Shown: positions 9,071 to 18,632, counted from the stretch's first letter. The stretch is 64,000 bases of DNA from DATFVA01 sp963815785 (GCA_963815785.1 CAWFHZ010000007.1:1178001-1242000), one strand, 5' to 3'. The notes: generated by a model not told the origin, from the letters alone. Program-made: numbers and translations.

Positions 9071-9145
9071 TTAATGACTTCAATCAAACTTTGTAATTCA
9101 GACCTGCAGTATGACTTCTAACTCTACATAGTATAAAGTGTTGTG

Positions 9146-9175
9146 GGTACTTTAAATAGTACCTTTTTTATTTTT
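9146..9175 (+). terminator. Second rho-independent terminator upstream of purF
   Basis: The stem GGTACT/AGTACC is perfect, with a 6-base loop, and is followed by six T, an A and five T. It sits about 75 bases after the first terminator with no visible gene between, so it could end a small RNA or be a back-up terminator. Confidence 0.75.
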
Positions 9176-9218
9176 CTGTATCATTCTATTTTTACTGATA
9201 AAGTTTAGAATAATTGCT

Positions 9219-9226
9219 TAAATTTG
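9219..9226 (+). promoter_or_regulatory. purF: Candidate -7 box of the purF promoter (TAnnTTTG)
   Basis: TAAATTTG matches the Bacteroidota -7 consensus TAnnTTTG exactly, 34 bases before the purF ATG. The expected TTTG-like -33 box is only weakly represented. A transcript from here would have a leader of roughly 25 bases containing the hairpin at 9246-9258. Confidence 0.5.
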
Positions 9227-9259
9227 CACTTCTTTTCAATAAAGTAGGTTAAGAACCTG

Positions 9260-10741
9260 ATGATAATACAATCGGACAAACCGAAATGTTTTTGTGGTGT
9301 CATGGGTATTTATGGAACGGAGAAAGCTTCTTTGAATACTTACTACGGTCTTCATGCTTTGCAGCACCGGGGACAGGAGGCATGCGGAATAGTCACTGAA
9401 TCAATTAATGGAAAAGGTCACTCGATTTTTAATGTTCATAAAGGAGAAGGTCTTGTCTCAGAAGTTTTTGCAGATTCATCAATATTTAACAATACACTTC
9501 CCGGCAACAAAGCAATTGGTCATAACCGCTACTCAACAACCGGTTCTTCGAAATCAATAAAAAATATACAGCCTTTTGTAGTTAATTACAGGATGGGAAA
9601 TCTTGCGGTTGCACATAATGGCAATCTTACAAATGCAAATGAACTAAGAAAAGAACTTGTTGATGAAGGTGCAATTTTTCAAACAACAAGCGATACCGAA
9701 GTAATTCTTCATCTTATTGCTAGGAGCAGACTTAATAACCAGGTTGACCAGATAAAAGAAGCATTACAAAAATTAGAAGGTGCTTATTGCCTGACAATTT
9801 TAACTGATGACAAATTAATAGCAGCGCGGGATCCATACGGGTTCAGACCATTATCAATTGCTAAACTTAATAATGCATTTGTTGTTGCATCAGAAACATG
9901 TGCATTTGATCTGCTTACAGCAAATTTTCTAAGAGAAGTTGAACCGGGTGAATTAATAGTGATTGATGAAGAAGCCTACCAAAATAATGAAATAAAATCC
10001 TACCAGATTAAACCTGAGCAATATCCACAAAAGCATTGCATATTTGAATACATTTATTTTTCACGTCCCGATAGTTTTATATTCGGACATAATGTTGATA
10101 AAATGAGAAGGAGACTTGGAAAAATTCTTGCAAAAAAATATCCAGTTACAGATAAAGATGGTGAGAAAGTAATTGTAATAAGTGTTCCTGATAGCTCTAA
10201 CACCACTGCTCTCGGTTATGAGAGAGAACTTGAAAAGCAGGGAATAGATTCAAAACTTGAAATAGGTCTGATCAGGAGCCACTATATTGGCAGAACATTC
10301 ATACAACCGGGTCAGGAGAAACGTGAGCTCGGAGTAAGATTTAAATTTAATACTGTAAAAGGAGTGCTTGAAGGCAGAACTATTGTAATGGTGGATGATT
10401 CAATAGTCAGAGGAACTACTTCAAAACAACTTGTTAATCTCATTAAAGAAGCTAATCCAAAAGAGATACATGTTAGAATTTCATCATCGCCAATTAAACA
10501 TCCTTGTTTTTATGGAATGGATTTCCCGAGCAGGGAAGAACTAATTGCTAACCAGATGAATGGAGATATAAAGGAAATTCAAAAATATCTTGGAGTAGAT
10601 AGCCTTGAATATTTAACGATCGATGAAATGCTTGAGGCAGTTTCAGAAGCAAATTCAGAAAACTTTTGTACTGCCTGTTTCTCAGGCGATTATCCCACGA
10701 AGGTTGATATTAACTTTAAAAAGGAGATATATGAATTATAA
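9260..10741 (+). CDS. purF: Amidophosphoribosyltransferase
   Basis: The 493-aa enzyme makes 5-phosphoribosylamine from PRPP and glutamine, the first committed step of purine synthesis. The start encodes an 11-residue propeptide, and the catalytic cysteine is Cys12 in CGVMGIYG after processing. The PRPP loop is IVMVDDSIVRGTTS (about residues 374-387). The four cysteines that bind an Fe4S4 cluster in Bacillus-type PurF are at matching places: HCIFEYIY, HPCFYGMD and CTAC near the C-terminus. A TAnnTTTG -7 box and a small hairpin precede the ATG. The 3' end overlaps the subtilase gene by 11 bases. Confidence 0.96.
   Translation: MIIQSDKPKCFCGVMGIYGTEKASLNTYYGLHALQHRGQEACGIVTESINGKGHSIFNVHKGEGLVSEVFADSSIFNNTLPGNKAIGHNRYSTTGSSKSIKNIQPFVVNYRMGNLAVAHNGNLTNANELRKELVDEGAIFQTTSDTEVILHLIARSRLNNQVDQIKEALQKLEGAYCLTILTDDKLIAARDPYGFRPLSIAKLNNAFVVASETCAFDLLTANFLREVEPGELIVIDEEAYQNNEIKSYQIKPEQYPQKHCIFEYIYFSRPDSFIFGHNVDKMRRRLGKILAKKYPVTDKDGEKVIVISVPDSSNTTALGYERELEKQGIDSKLEIGLIRSHYIGRTFIQPGQEKRELGVRFKFNTVKGVLEGRTIVMVDDSIVRGTTSKQLVNLIKEANPKEIHVRISSSPIKHPCFYGMDFPSREELIANQMNGDIKEIQKYLGVDSLEYLTIDEMLEAVSEANSENFCTACFSGDYPTKVDINFKKEIYEL
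10721..10726 (+). promoter_or_regulatory. Shine-Dalgarno site deciding the subtilase start
   Basis: AAGGAG ends four bases before ATG 10731 and lies in the last purF codons. It selects this ATG, which begins a proper signal peptide, over upstream in-frame codons. Confidence 0.85.
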
Positions 10742-13700
10742 AACGGGGCTATTTTTATTTTTTTCCTTTTTGTTCACTTCACTTCTGTTTCCACAATCAA
10801 CATATTTTATAAAATATAAAAGCTATATATCCAAACAGGAAATAGAAAGTAAAGTACAAACACAAAAGTTTCTTCCTGCGGGAAAAAATTTCAGTTTTTC
10901 AAATCTGTCACCAAAAGTTAACTACCTGGCAAAAGGAATAGTAAAGCAGGATGAAATTCTCGGGAGAATTATCAAAGTAACTTACGATAAAAACATTAAT
11001 GAATCCTCGTTCCTTGCAATTCAGAATGATGATCCTTCAATTGAATATATAGAAGCATCACATACTTACCAGATGGAATTAACTCCTAACGACAGCTTAA
11101 TTCAAAACCAATGGGCTTTAACAAAAATTGATGCATTTGATGCGTGGGATATAACAGAAGGTGTCGATTCTGTATTGCTGGCAATAATAGATACCGGAAT
11201 AGATTATTTACACCCGGACCTTCGTAATAAAATTAAATTAAATCCTGGTGAAATGGGAACCGATGCAAACGGGCACGACAAAAGGTCAAATGGGATTGAT
11301 GACGATAACAACGGTTTTATTGATGACTACCAGGGCTGGGATTTTACAGATAGAGTTGGTTTTCCATTCGATTCCTCCGGCGGAGATTATTTAACCTGGG
11401 ACAATGATCCAATGGATGAATATGGTCACGGAACTTATATAGCAGGAATTGCAGCAGCAGAAACAAATAATATTACCGGAATTGCAGGAGCGGCACCTAA
11501 TATAAAGATTTTAAATTGCCGTGCTTTTGATCCGGGAGGTTATGGTGAAGAAGATGACGTTGCTGCGGCTATTCTTTACGCAGTTCAAATGAATGCTAAA
11601 GTAATAAATATGAGTTTCGGAGACAATTCTTTTTCATTCGTTTTAAGGGATGTTATTCAATATGCTTATTCCAAAAATATTGTGCTTGTTGGCTCAGCCG
11701 GTAATTCTGGATCAGATGAACCGCATTATCCATCCGGATATTCAGAAGTAATTTGTGTCGGCAATTCAACTCAGGAGGATTATCGTTCATCGAGTTCGAA
11801 CTACGGTTCTACACTTGATTTAATGGCACCGGGAACCCAGATATTCACTACTGCAATGAACGATAGTTATGCCTATGTTTCAGGGACTTCAGCTTCATCA
11901 CCTTTTGTTTCCGCGGCAGCCGCTTTGATTCTTTCGAGGAATTCATTCTCAAATGAAGAAGTTAAACAAATCCTCAAAAGTTCATCAGATGACATAGGAA
12001 CACCTGGCTGGGATATATACACCGGGGCGGGCAGATTAAATTTATTTAATGCCCTAAGTATTGGCGCACCTTCTATAATTAAGTTTGAACATCCTACCCA
12101 GGATTTTTCTACCAACAATGATTCAATACAGATAACTGCTACAGTTCTTTCTCCGTATTTTGTTAATTATCAACTTGATTACGGATATGGATTGAACCCG
12201 GATACCTGGATTTCTCTTATTCCTGATGGGAGGAATCAGTTTGCGAACCAAAAGATTTTTACGCTCGATGTTTCTCAATTACCAGATTCTGTTTACGGGT
12301 TGAGAATTTTGGTCAATTTAAACAATGGAAGAACTCTGGAAGAAAGAGTTAATTTTAATATTATTCGTACTAATCCCCAAACGATTCTTGTAAATCTTGG
12401 ACCGGCATTCTACGGAGAAAAAACTACAATACTCGCTTCAGTTTATACTAATCAACCTTGTGTAACAAAAATGTTTTACAGGGAAATAGGAAGCAGTGGT
12501 GAATTTAATTTTATAACCCTGGATGGTTTTAACACAAATAATCAGTTTGTAAAATATCTTCATTATGGATTTATACCCAAACAATTGGTTGATCAAAATT
12601 CAGTTTATGAAGTTTATCTTCAGGCTGAAAATCTTGTAGGCTTAAAAACTACAATTCTTAATAGCTCAGGGCAGGATTCAATCTTTAATATTCACACTGA
12701 TTATAATGCTGAATTAGCTGCTGAGTATATTCAGCCGTTTAACCTTCCAAAGGGATCAATATTTGAAAACTCCACGAATTTTTTATCGAATGATTTCAAC
12801 GAGATCTTGGCAAGAAAATTTTATAATTCGGAGGACGTTTATTACTCTTTGTATAAACTGAACAACAACAATTTCGTTTCGGTCGATTCTATAAAAAATA
12901 AATTACCGAGAGATGTCGGAGATTTTAATAATAACGGGAAAGTTGATTTACTAAGTTCCAATGTGGGAACAGGATATATTGATGAGCAATTAAATCCCCC
13001 TTCATTCAATCTTCAAAATAAATTTACTGATTCATCGGATACTTTCTGGCCGGCTAAAGCAGTGGATCTTGATGGGGATGGTAATTCTGAAATAATTGCC
13101 TTTAATCAGAAAACAGATACGAGCATTTATATCTGGAAATTTAATAGTGATTTCACAGTAGCCTCTACAACAAAACTTTCTAATTATACTCCTGAAAGAT
13201 TCAATGGTAACTACCTGGGAGTTCCTCATGTTGCAATTACAGATTTGAATAATAATGGAAGGAAAGAATTCTGGACAATAGATGAGGACGGTGATATTTT
13301 TAGTTATGAATCAGATGGTAGTGGCGGCTACCAGAAATTCTTGCAGGATTCTACTTTCTTTATGTCCTCAGCAGAATTTTTAACTGCCGGTGATTTTGAT
13401 GGTGATGGTAAGGAGGAAATTGCTGTATTGCTGCACTCAATTGGTGCTTTTGATATTGCTCCGTTCTACCTTTTAAATATCTATAAATATTCGAATAATT
13501 CTCTGAATTTAATCTATCAACAATCATTTGTTGATGCTTCTACTGAGTTTGCGGGCGGAGGAACTTTCAGAGATATAGAAAACAGTATTCGCTTTGCAGA
13601 TATAGATAATGATGGGGTAGATGAACTTATACTTTTCGTTTTCCCCTATTCTTATATTTTTAAAGATGAGCAGGGTGAAGTGAAAATAATTTCTTACAAG

Positions 13701-14963
13701 GAAAATATTAATTCCAATTCAATCTTTGTTGGAGACTTAAATAAAAATAATGTTCCTGAAATTGCTTTCCCTACTGAAACCGGAATAGAATTTATCGAAT
13801 TTGCAGTTTCAAATAAAGCAAGCACACCATATAATCTTTCGGGGTACAGCATTGATTCGACTTCGATAAATTTGAGCTGGAGCGGCTCAGGACAATATTA
13901 TTACGTTTACCGGGGATTAAGTAAAGATTCATTAATACTGATTGATTCTTCTGCTACTAGCAATTATTCTGATTCACCTGTCCAGGCAAGGACAAATTAT
14001 TTTTATGCAGTTCAGGGATATGATGTAGCCAAACCTGATCCGTTATCCAGTTTAAGTTCTGCAATAAAAGTTTACGCTCATACCCCCGGTAAAATTGTTT
14101 CAGTTGTTGGTCGGACAAGAAAAAATATTCAGGTTACTTTTTCTGAACGTGTTAATAATACTATAGAAAACCTCCAGTCATTTAAAGTTGTTGGTGTCGG
14201 TTATCCCAATTCTGTATCTCCTGCAAATCAGTATTCATATATATTGTCTTACAATAATAATATTCCTACCGGTCAGAACACTCTGGTAGTAAGTAAACTT
14301 AACGATTATTATGGCTCACCGATATCAACAGACACAACGCTATTTAATGTCGATTCTGTTAATACACCGGAAGAATTTTTTGTCAGTTCATTTGAAATTA
14401 TGGACCCATATAAAATCAAGATTGTGTTTAATAAGACTGTGAATGAAACCGAAGCTAAGAATATAAACAACTATAATTTTGATCCCACGAATAAAGTTAC
14501 CTCAGTAGATATCGACGCTTCTGATAAAAAAATTGTCTACCTCAATTTAAAGGGTAATCATCCTGTTGGTTCGATAGGGAAGGAGTACAGGCTCCGGATA
14601 TTAACCCTTGTTTCTTCTGACGGGATAATAATTAATTCGGGTGCGGGCAGTTATATAGTTCTTACAGGATACGCCCAGAATTTATCTGATGTGTATGTTT
14701 ATCCGAATCCCGCAAAAGTCGCTTCAGGAAAAATGACATTTGCAAATCTTCCTAAGAGAGCAAAAATTATAATTTGGAAGCTAAGCGGAGAAAGAATATT
14801 CGAACTATCTGAAACTGATGGTAACGGGGGAGTTGACTATAATATGAAGGATGAATCCGGGAAAGAATTAGGGAGCGGAATATATATTTACCGAATAGTC
14901 AGATTGGACGACTCTGACAATGAAGTTGAAGAAAAAATCGGTAAGTTTGCAGTCATCCGATGA
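10731..14963 (+). CDS. Secreted S8 subtilisin-like protease with C-terminal sorting domain
   Basis: From ATG 10731 the protein has 1410 residues. A signal peptide (to about 20) and a propeptide precede the S8 domain, with catalytic Asp154 (IIDTGID), His233 (GHGTYIAG) and Ser387 (SGTSASSP). An acidic NGIDDDNNG insert lies between Asp and His and may bind calcium. Residues about 700-1030 contain FG-GAP/VCBS-like DxDxDGxxE repeats (DLDGDGNSE, DFDGDGKEE, DIDNDGVDE), followed by a fibronectin III-like module. The last about 90 residues begin VYVYPNPAK and end in a beta-rich tail, the form of type IX secretion sorting domains. Probably cell-surface or secreted; substrate unknown. Confidence 0.92.
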   Translation: MNYKTGLFLFFSFLFTSLLFPQSTYFIKYKSYISKQEIESKVQTQKFLPAGKNFSFSNLSPKVNYLAKGIVKQDEILGRIIKVTYDKNINESSFLAIQNDDPSIEYIEASHTYQMELTPNDSLIQNQWALTKIDAFDAWDITEGVDSVLLAIIDTGIDYLHPDLRNKIKLNPGEMGTDANGHDKRSNGIDDDNNGFIDDYQGWDFTDRVGFPFDSSGGDYLTWDNDPMDEYGHGTYIAGIAAAETNNITGIAGAAPNIKILNCRAFDPGGYGEEDDVAAAILYAVQMNAKVINMSFGDNSFSFVLRDVIQYAYSKNIVLVGSAGNSGSDEPHYPSGYSEVICVGNSTQEDYRSSSSNYGSTLDLMAPGTQIFTTAMNDSYAYVSGTSASSPFVSAAAALILSRNSFSNEEVKQILKSSSDDIGTPGWDIYTGAGRLNLFNALSIGAPSIIKFEHPTQDFSTNNDSIQITATVLSPYFVNYQLDYGYGLNPDTWISLIPDGRNQFANQKIFTLDVSQLPDSVYGLRILVNLNNGRTLEERVNFNIIRTNPQTILVNLGPAFYGEKTTILASVYTNQPCVTKMFYREIGSSGEFNFITLDGFNTNNQFVKYLHYGFIPKQLVDQNSVYEVYLQAENLVGLKTTILNSSGQDSIFNIHTDYNAELAAEYIQPFNLPKGSIFENSTNFLSNDFNEILARKFYNSEDVYYSLYKLNNNNFVSVDSIKNKLPRDVGDFNNNGKVDLLSSNVGTGYIDEQLNPPSFNLQNKFTDSSDTFWPAKAVDLDGDGNSEIIAFNQKTDTSIYIWKFNSDFTVASTTKLSNYTPERFNGNYLGVPHVAITDLNNNGRKEFWTIDEDGDIFSYESDGSGGYQKFLQDSTFFMSSAEFLTAGDFDGDGKEEIAVLLHSIGAFDIAPFYLLNIYKYSNNSLNLIYQQSFVDASTEFAGGGTFRDIENSIRFADIDNDGVDELILFVFPYSYIFKDEQGEVKIISYKENINSNSIFVGDLNKNNVPEIAFPTETGIEFIEFAVSNKASTPYNLSGYSIDSTSINLSWSGSGQYYYVYRGLSKDSLILIDSSATSNYSDSPVQARTNYFYAVQGYDVAKPDPLSSLSSAIKVYAHTPGKIVSVVGRTRKNIQVTFSERVNNTIENLQSFKVVGVGYPNSVSPANQYSYILSYNNNIPTGQNTLVVSKLNDYYGSPISTDTTLFNVDSVNTPEEFFVSSFEIMDPYKIKIVFNKTVNETEAKNINNYNFDPTNKVTSVDIDASDKKIVYLNLKGNHPVGSIGKEYRLRILTLVSSDGIIINSGAGSYIVLTGYAQNLSDVYVYPNPAKVASGKMTFANLPKRAKIIIWKLSGERIFELSETDGNGGVDYNMKDESGKELGSGIYIYRIVRLDDSDNEVEEKIGKFAVIR

Positions 14964-15532
14964 AGTTCACAATTGAAGAAATATCGACGCCATCCAACTT
15001 ATTATCGATGCTTCGGTTAGTGCTTGCAGTTCCACTCTGGTATCTGCTCGGCTATCTTTATAACCCAAATATGAGAATGATAATATTTATCATCTGTGTA
15101 TTTGCAGCTGTTACAGATATACTTGATGGTTACATTGCCAGAAAATTTAACCAGGTTACTGAATTTGGTAAAATAATTGATCCCCTGGCTGACAAAGTTG
15201 CCGTCGGCGCAATAATAATAAAGTTATTTCTAATGGGAGAAATTCCAGGTTATTATTTCCTTATGATCATTGGACGTGATATCTTGATTTTTATTGGTGG
15301 AATTTTTGTTGCGAAAAAAATAGGAAGAGTTTTACCTTCAAACGTATTGGGAAAAATCACCGTAATAAATATTGGCATTATTATTTTACTGCTGGTTATT
15401 GGGTTGACAAAATCATCGATTGCGTATTTATCATTATATAGTACAAGCATAATACTGATTTTTGTATCATTAATTGCTTATGTGATTCGCGCTATGGAAT
15501 TTCTAAAAAGGGGAAAATATGAATCTGTTTGA
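14960..15532 (+). CDS. pgsA: CDP-diacylglycerol-glycerol-3-phosphate 3-phosphatidyltransferase
   Basis: The 190-aa membrane enzyme carries the CDP-alcohol phosphatidyltransferase signature, DGYIARKF followed by FGKIIDPLADK, with the three metal-binding Asp residues in place. Several hydrophobic helices flank it. It makes phosphatidylglycerol phosphate in the inner membrane. The assignment to PgsA instead of another CDP-alcohol transferase rests on length and the adjacent ftsY. It overlaps the subtilase stop by 4 bases (ATGA) and ftsY by 14 bases. Confidence 0.9.
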   Translation: MKFTIEEISTPSNLLSMLRLVLAVPLWYLLGYLYNPNMRMIIFIICVFAAVTDILDGYIARKFNQVTEFGKIIDPLADKVAVGAIIIKLFLMGEIPGYYFLMIIGRDILIFIGGIFVAKKIGRVLPSNVLGKITVINIGIIILLLVIGLTKSSIAYLSLYSTSIILIFVSLIAYVIRAMEFLKRGKYESV

Positions 15533-16460
15533 TAATATTAATTTTTCAAAACTTAAAAACGGACTATCTAAAACCCGTTCTAAAATAGTTAACACTATAA
15601 GTGAGACAGTTACACGTAAAGCAGTCCTCGATGATAAAACTTTGGATGAAATCGAAGAGATACTTATAACATCTGATATAGGATTTGAAACGACCGAAAA
15701 AATAATTGAAAGTTCGCGTGAAAGGCTGCATAAAGAAAAAGACAGAAGTAAAATAAACATACTTGAATCTGTTAAAAAAGAATTGATTGAAGTTCTCAAG
15801 ACAGAAAAAAAAACCGGAATGAATGGTGAAGAAATTTCAAAACATAAACCTTATGTCATACTTGTGGTGGGTATTAACGGAGCAGGGAAGACGACTACAA
15901 TTGGGAAACTTGCCTATAATTTTAAGAAAGCCGGTTTAAAAGTTATAGTCGCAGCTGCCGATACATTCCGGGCTGCCGCAAATGAACAACTTGATATTTG
16001 GGCGGAAAGAGCCGGGGTTGAGATTCTACATAAAGGAAATGGTGCCGATCCGTCCTCTGTCGCTTTTGATACAATTAAAAAAGCTATGAAAGAGAAATTT
16101 GATATCGTTTTGATTGATACTGCCGGAAGATTACACAATAAAGCTCATTTAATGGAGGAACTAAACAAGATCAAACGTGTTTCAGGAAAAGTCATTGAGT
16201 ATGCTCCCAATGAAACTCTTCTGGTCCTGGATGGAACAACCGGTCAAAACGCTTTAATACAGGCGGAACAATTTTCAAAAGTTACTGATATATCCGGATT
16301 AGTTATAACAAAACTAGATGGTACTGCCAAAGGCGGTGTGGTTTTTCAAATATGTTCAAAACAACAGATTCCTGTCAAATACATTGGAGTTGGAGAAGGA
16401 ATTGATGATCTTCAAACTTTTGACCCGGAATTATTTGTTGCAGCCTTGTTTGAGAATTAA
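15519..16460 (+). CDS. ftsY: Signal recognition particle receptor FtsY
   Basis: The 313-aa SRP-type GTPase has an N-terminal helical N domain (residues 1-95) and a G domain. The P-loop is GINGAGKTT (118-126), with DTFRAAA, DTAGRLHNKAHLMEEL and TKLDGTAKGG following in order. It lacks the long acidic A domain of E. coli FtsY, as in many bacteria. It docks SRP-ribosome complexes at the membrane for co-translational insertion. Its start overlaps pgsA by 14 bases, so translation is probably coupled. Confidence 0.97.
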   Translation: MNLFDNINFSKLKNGLSKTRSKIVNTISETVTRKAVLDDKTLDEIEEILITSDIGFETTEKIIESSRERLHKEKDRSKINILESVKKELIEVLKTEKKTGMNGEEISKHKPYVILVVGINGAGKTTTIGKLAYNFKKAGLKVIVAAADTFRAAANEQLDIWAERAGVEILHKGNGADPSSVAFDTIKKAMKEKFDIVLIDTAGRLHNKAHLMEELNKIKRVSGKVIEYAPNETLLVLDGTTGQNALIQAEQFSKVTDISGLVITKLDGTAKGGVVFQICSKQQIPVKYIGVGEGIDDLQTFDPELFVAALFEN

Positions 16461-16476
16461 TTATGGTGTTATATCC

Positions 16477-16683
16477 ATGTTCATGAAAAAACCAAGACAC
16501 AGAATATTCGATTATACTCCTAGATTTTATGATCCTGAAACAGATCCTTTAGAAAGAAAAAAAAGACAACTGGGTTTCAGAACTCAAAGAAAACATATCT
16601 CAAGGAAAAAAAGTCCGGTATTGTGGATAGCTTTAATACTGGTTATAATTTTTATCCTGCTAAAACTTCAAAAATTATTCTGA
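16477..16683 (+). CDS. Small one-helix membrane protein
   Basis: A 68-aa protein (or 66 aa from ATG 16483) with a very basic N-terminal half (KKPRHRIFDYTPRFYD, then RKKRQLGFRTQRK) and one C-terminal membrane helix (VLWIALILVIIFILL). It starts 16 bases after ftsY and is likely co-transcribed. The tail-anchored, strongly basic layout could suit a nucleic-acid or ribosome contact at the membrane, but this is only a guess. I do not recognise the family. Confidence 0.6.
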   Translation: MFMKKPRHRIFDYTPRFYDPETDPLERKKRQLGFRTQRKHISRKKSPVLWIALILVIIFILLKLQKLF

Positions 16684-16793
16684 TAGATTTAAAAATTAAG
16701 AAGGGAAATGGTTAAAGATTTGAGAGACTTCAGCATATATAATAGTTTACATAATATATATTATCGGACAATATATTGCTATGCTATGAACAT

Positions 16794-18620
16794 TTATAAT
16801 GAAAGTTCGTTTTCATTCTGCATTATAAATAGTTCATTCTGATATTTTTTCAAAATAGTCTCTTTAGTAACTATTCCAATATATTTCCGATTTTCTTTAT
16901 CTAATACGGGTAAATAGTCAAGGTCTTCTTTTTCCATCAGCACTAAGGCATCTTCACTGCTTTTGTCTGAGCTAATTGTAGGAATTGATCTGGTCATAAG
17001 ATCACCGGCAACTAGAAAATTAAGAATATGTCTTGTCTCATCATCAAGCACCGCATTCCGGATATCCTGGAAATCAATCTGCCCAACAATTTTGTCACTA
17101 CTATTTTTTACCATGATATTTGTGAAGCGAGAATCTTTGATGATATTCAACAACTCTTTAAATGTGAATTCTTCACCAACAATATCTGCGTTATGTTCAA
17201 CCATATTAAAGATGGATAAATTCTTTAATATTGAAACTCTTCGACCGTATATATCAAGTCCTTTACCTTCACGATCGAATTTGATGGTATAAAGTGAACC
17301 TTTAAGAAAGAGTTTTGATAAAGTTGTTGAGATAATAATGGTTAACATCAATGGTAATATAATCTTATAGTTTCCGGTCATTTCAAAAACCATAATTAAA
17401 GCTGTTAAAGAAGCGTGAGTTGTTCCGGCAACTACCGCACCCATTCCAACAAGTGCATAAGCTCCCGGAGGTGCACTTATTGCGGGGAAGAAATAATTTA
17501 CTATCTGTCCGAAACAGCCACCGAGCATTGCTCCCGTAAATAAACTGGGAGCAAAAGTTCCACCATTGCCACCAGATCCGATTGTTAATGCGGTTGCAAT
17601 AGGTTTGAAAATGACTAATGCAAATAAAATTAGAAATGCTGTTGGATGTTGCAGTGAACTTGCTATAGCGTCATAACTAAATCCATATACACCGGGTAAA
17701 TAAAGACCGATAATTCCCACACCAAGTCCGCCTAACGCAGGCTTAAGCATACGCGGTACTTTTTTTAATTTATCAAAATAAGAGTCAATCTTTAAGAAGA
17801 CTTTGATAAAATAAACTGCTGTAAATGCTGATAGAACTCCAAGAATGATATAAAAAAATAATTCCGTGTTGGTCACAAGGTCATAACCCGGAATCTGGAA
17901 AGCAGGCTGATTGCCAAGATAACCCCTGGATATGACTGTTCCGAATACAGAAGCAATTATTATTGGGCTGAAAGATTTTGCATTAAACGTATGAAGTATA
18001 ATCTCCATAGCAAATAACGCTCCGCCGATGGGTGCATTGAAAGCAGCGGATAAACCAGCAGCTGCACCGCATCCAACTAAAATTTTAAGTCTGTCTGATG
18101 AGGTTGAAAGATATTGTCCGAATGCTGAGCCAATTGCAGCGCCTATTTGAACAATAGGACCTTCTTTTCCGCCTGCGCCGCCTGTTCCAATACTAAGAGC
18201 TGAACCAACTGTTTTAATAATGGCGACATTCCCCTTGATCACTCCTCCTTTGGAAGCAATAGAATCAATTACGCTTGGAATTCCTTCCCCCTTTCTGCCA
18301 CCTTCAAAGTAGTGTGCAAGAACACCCACCAAAAGTCCGCCAACTGCCGGGATGAGAATGATAATTATTTTAATATACCACTCACCCGAATTGAGTAATG
18401 TTTTAAGTCCAAAAAATTTCCCCGGATCATCGAAGAACAATTCTTTAATTAACTTGATAGATTCGTGAAAAATAACCGCACCATAACCGCAAAGAACACC
18501 TATAATACCGCCAAGAACAAGCAGGTATGTATCTTGTGTTAAAGCAAACGAAGAAAAAAAATGATTTATCTTATATCTATAAAATCGGGTTGTCCGCTTT
18601 ATATTCTTGAGAAACTGCAA
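16794..18620 (-). CDS. ClC-family chloride channel/transporter with CBS pair
   Basis: The 608-aa protein has a ClC membrane core (residues about 30-440) and a C-terminal CBS pair (about 465-590). Selectivity segments are visible: GEGIP, GKEGP with gating Glu153, and GNGGTFAPS. The residue matching the intracellular proton glutamate of E. coli ClcA (E203) is Ile207 in FAMEII, so proton coupling cannot be assumed. CBS domains in ClCs bind adenine nucleotides. It ends the long minus-strand block and follows hbd with a 12-base gap. Confidence 0.93.
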   Translation of the reverse strand: MQFLKNIKRTTRFYRYKINHFFSSFALTQDTYLLVLGGIIGVLCGYGAVIFHESIKLIKELFFDDPGKFFGLKTLLNSGEWYIKIIIILIPAVGGLLVGVLAHYFEGGRKGEGIPSVIDSIASKGGVIKGNVAIIKTVGSALSIGTGGAGGKEGPIVQIGAAIGSAFGQYLSTSSDRLKILVGCGAAAGLSAAFNAPIGGALFAMEIILHTFNAKSFSPIIIASVFGTVISRGYLGNQPAFQIPGYDLVTNTELFFYIILGVLSAFTAVYFIKVFLKIDSYFDKLKKVPRMLKPALGGLGVGIIGLYLPGVYGFSYDAIASSLQHPTAFLILFALVIFKPIATALTIGSGGNGGTFAPSLFTGAMLGGCFGQIVNYFFPAISAPPGAYALVGMGAVVAGTTHASLTALIMVFEMTGNYKIILPLMLTIIISTTLSKLFLKGSLYTIKFDREGKGLDIYGRRVSILKNLSIFNMVEHNADIVGEEFTFKELLNIIKDSRFTNIMVKNSSDKIVGQIDFQDIRNAVLDDETRHILNFLVAGDLMTRSIPTISSDKSSEDALVLMEKEDLDYLPVLDKENRKYIGIVTKETILKKYQNELFIMQNENELSL

Positions 18621-18632
18621 ATATTGTCGGCC

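Noticed and set aside
10623..10730. N-terminal extension of the subtilase
   Set aside because: The extra 36 residues are out-of-frame purF sequence; a ribosome site and signal peptide start at 10731.
16751..16778. Two AT-only or AT-rich palindromes (14 and 10 bases) between the ftsY-side gene and the ClC gene
   Set aside because: They could be terminators for the convergent genes, but no GC stem or T run accompanies them; AT-rich chance is likely.
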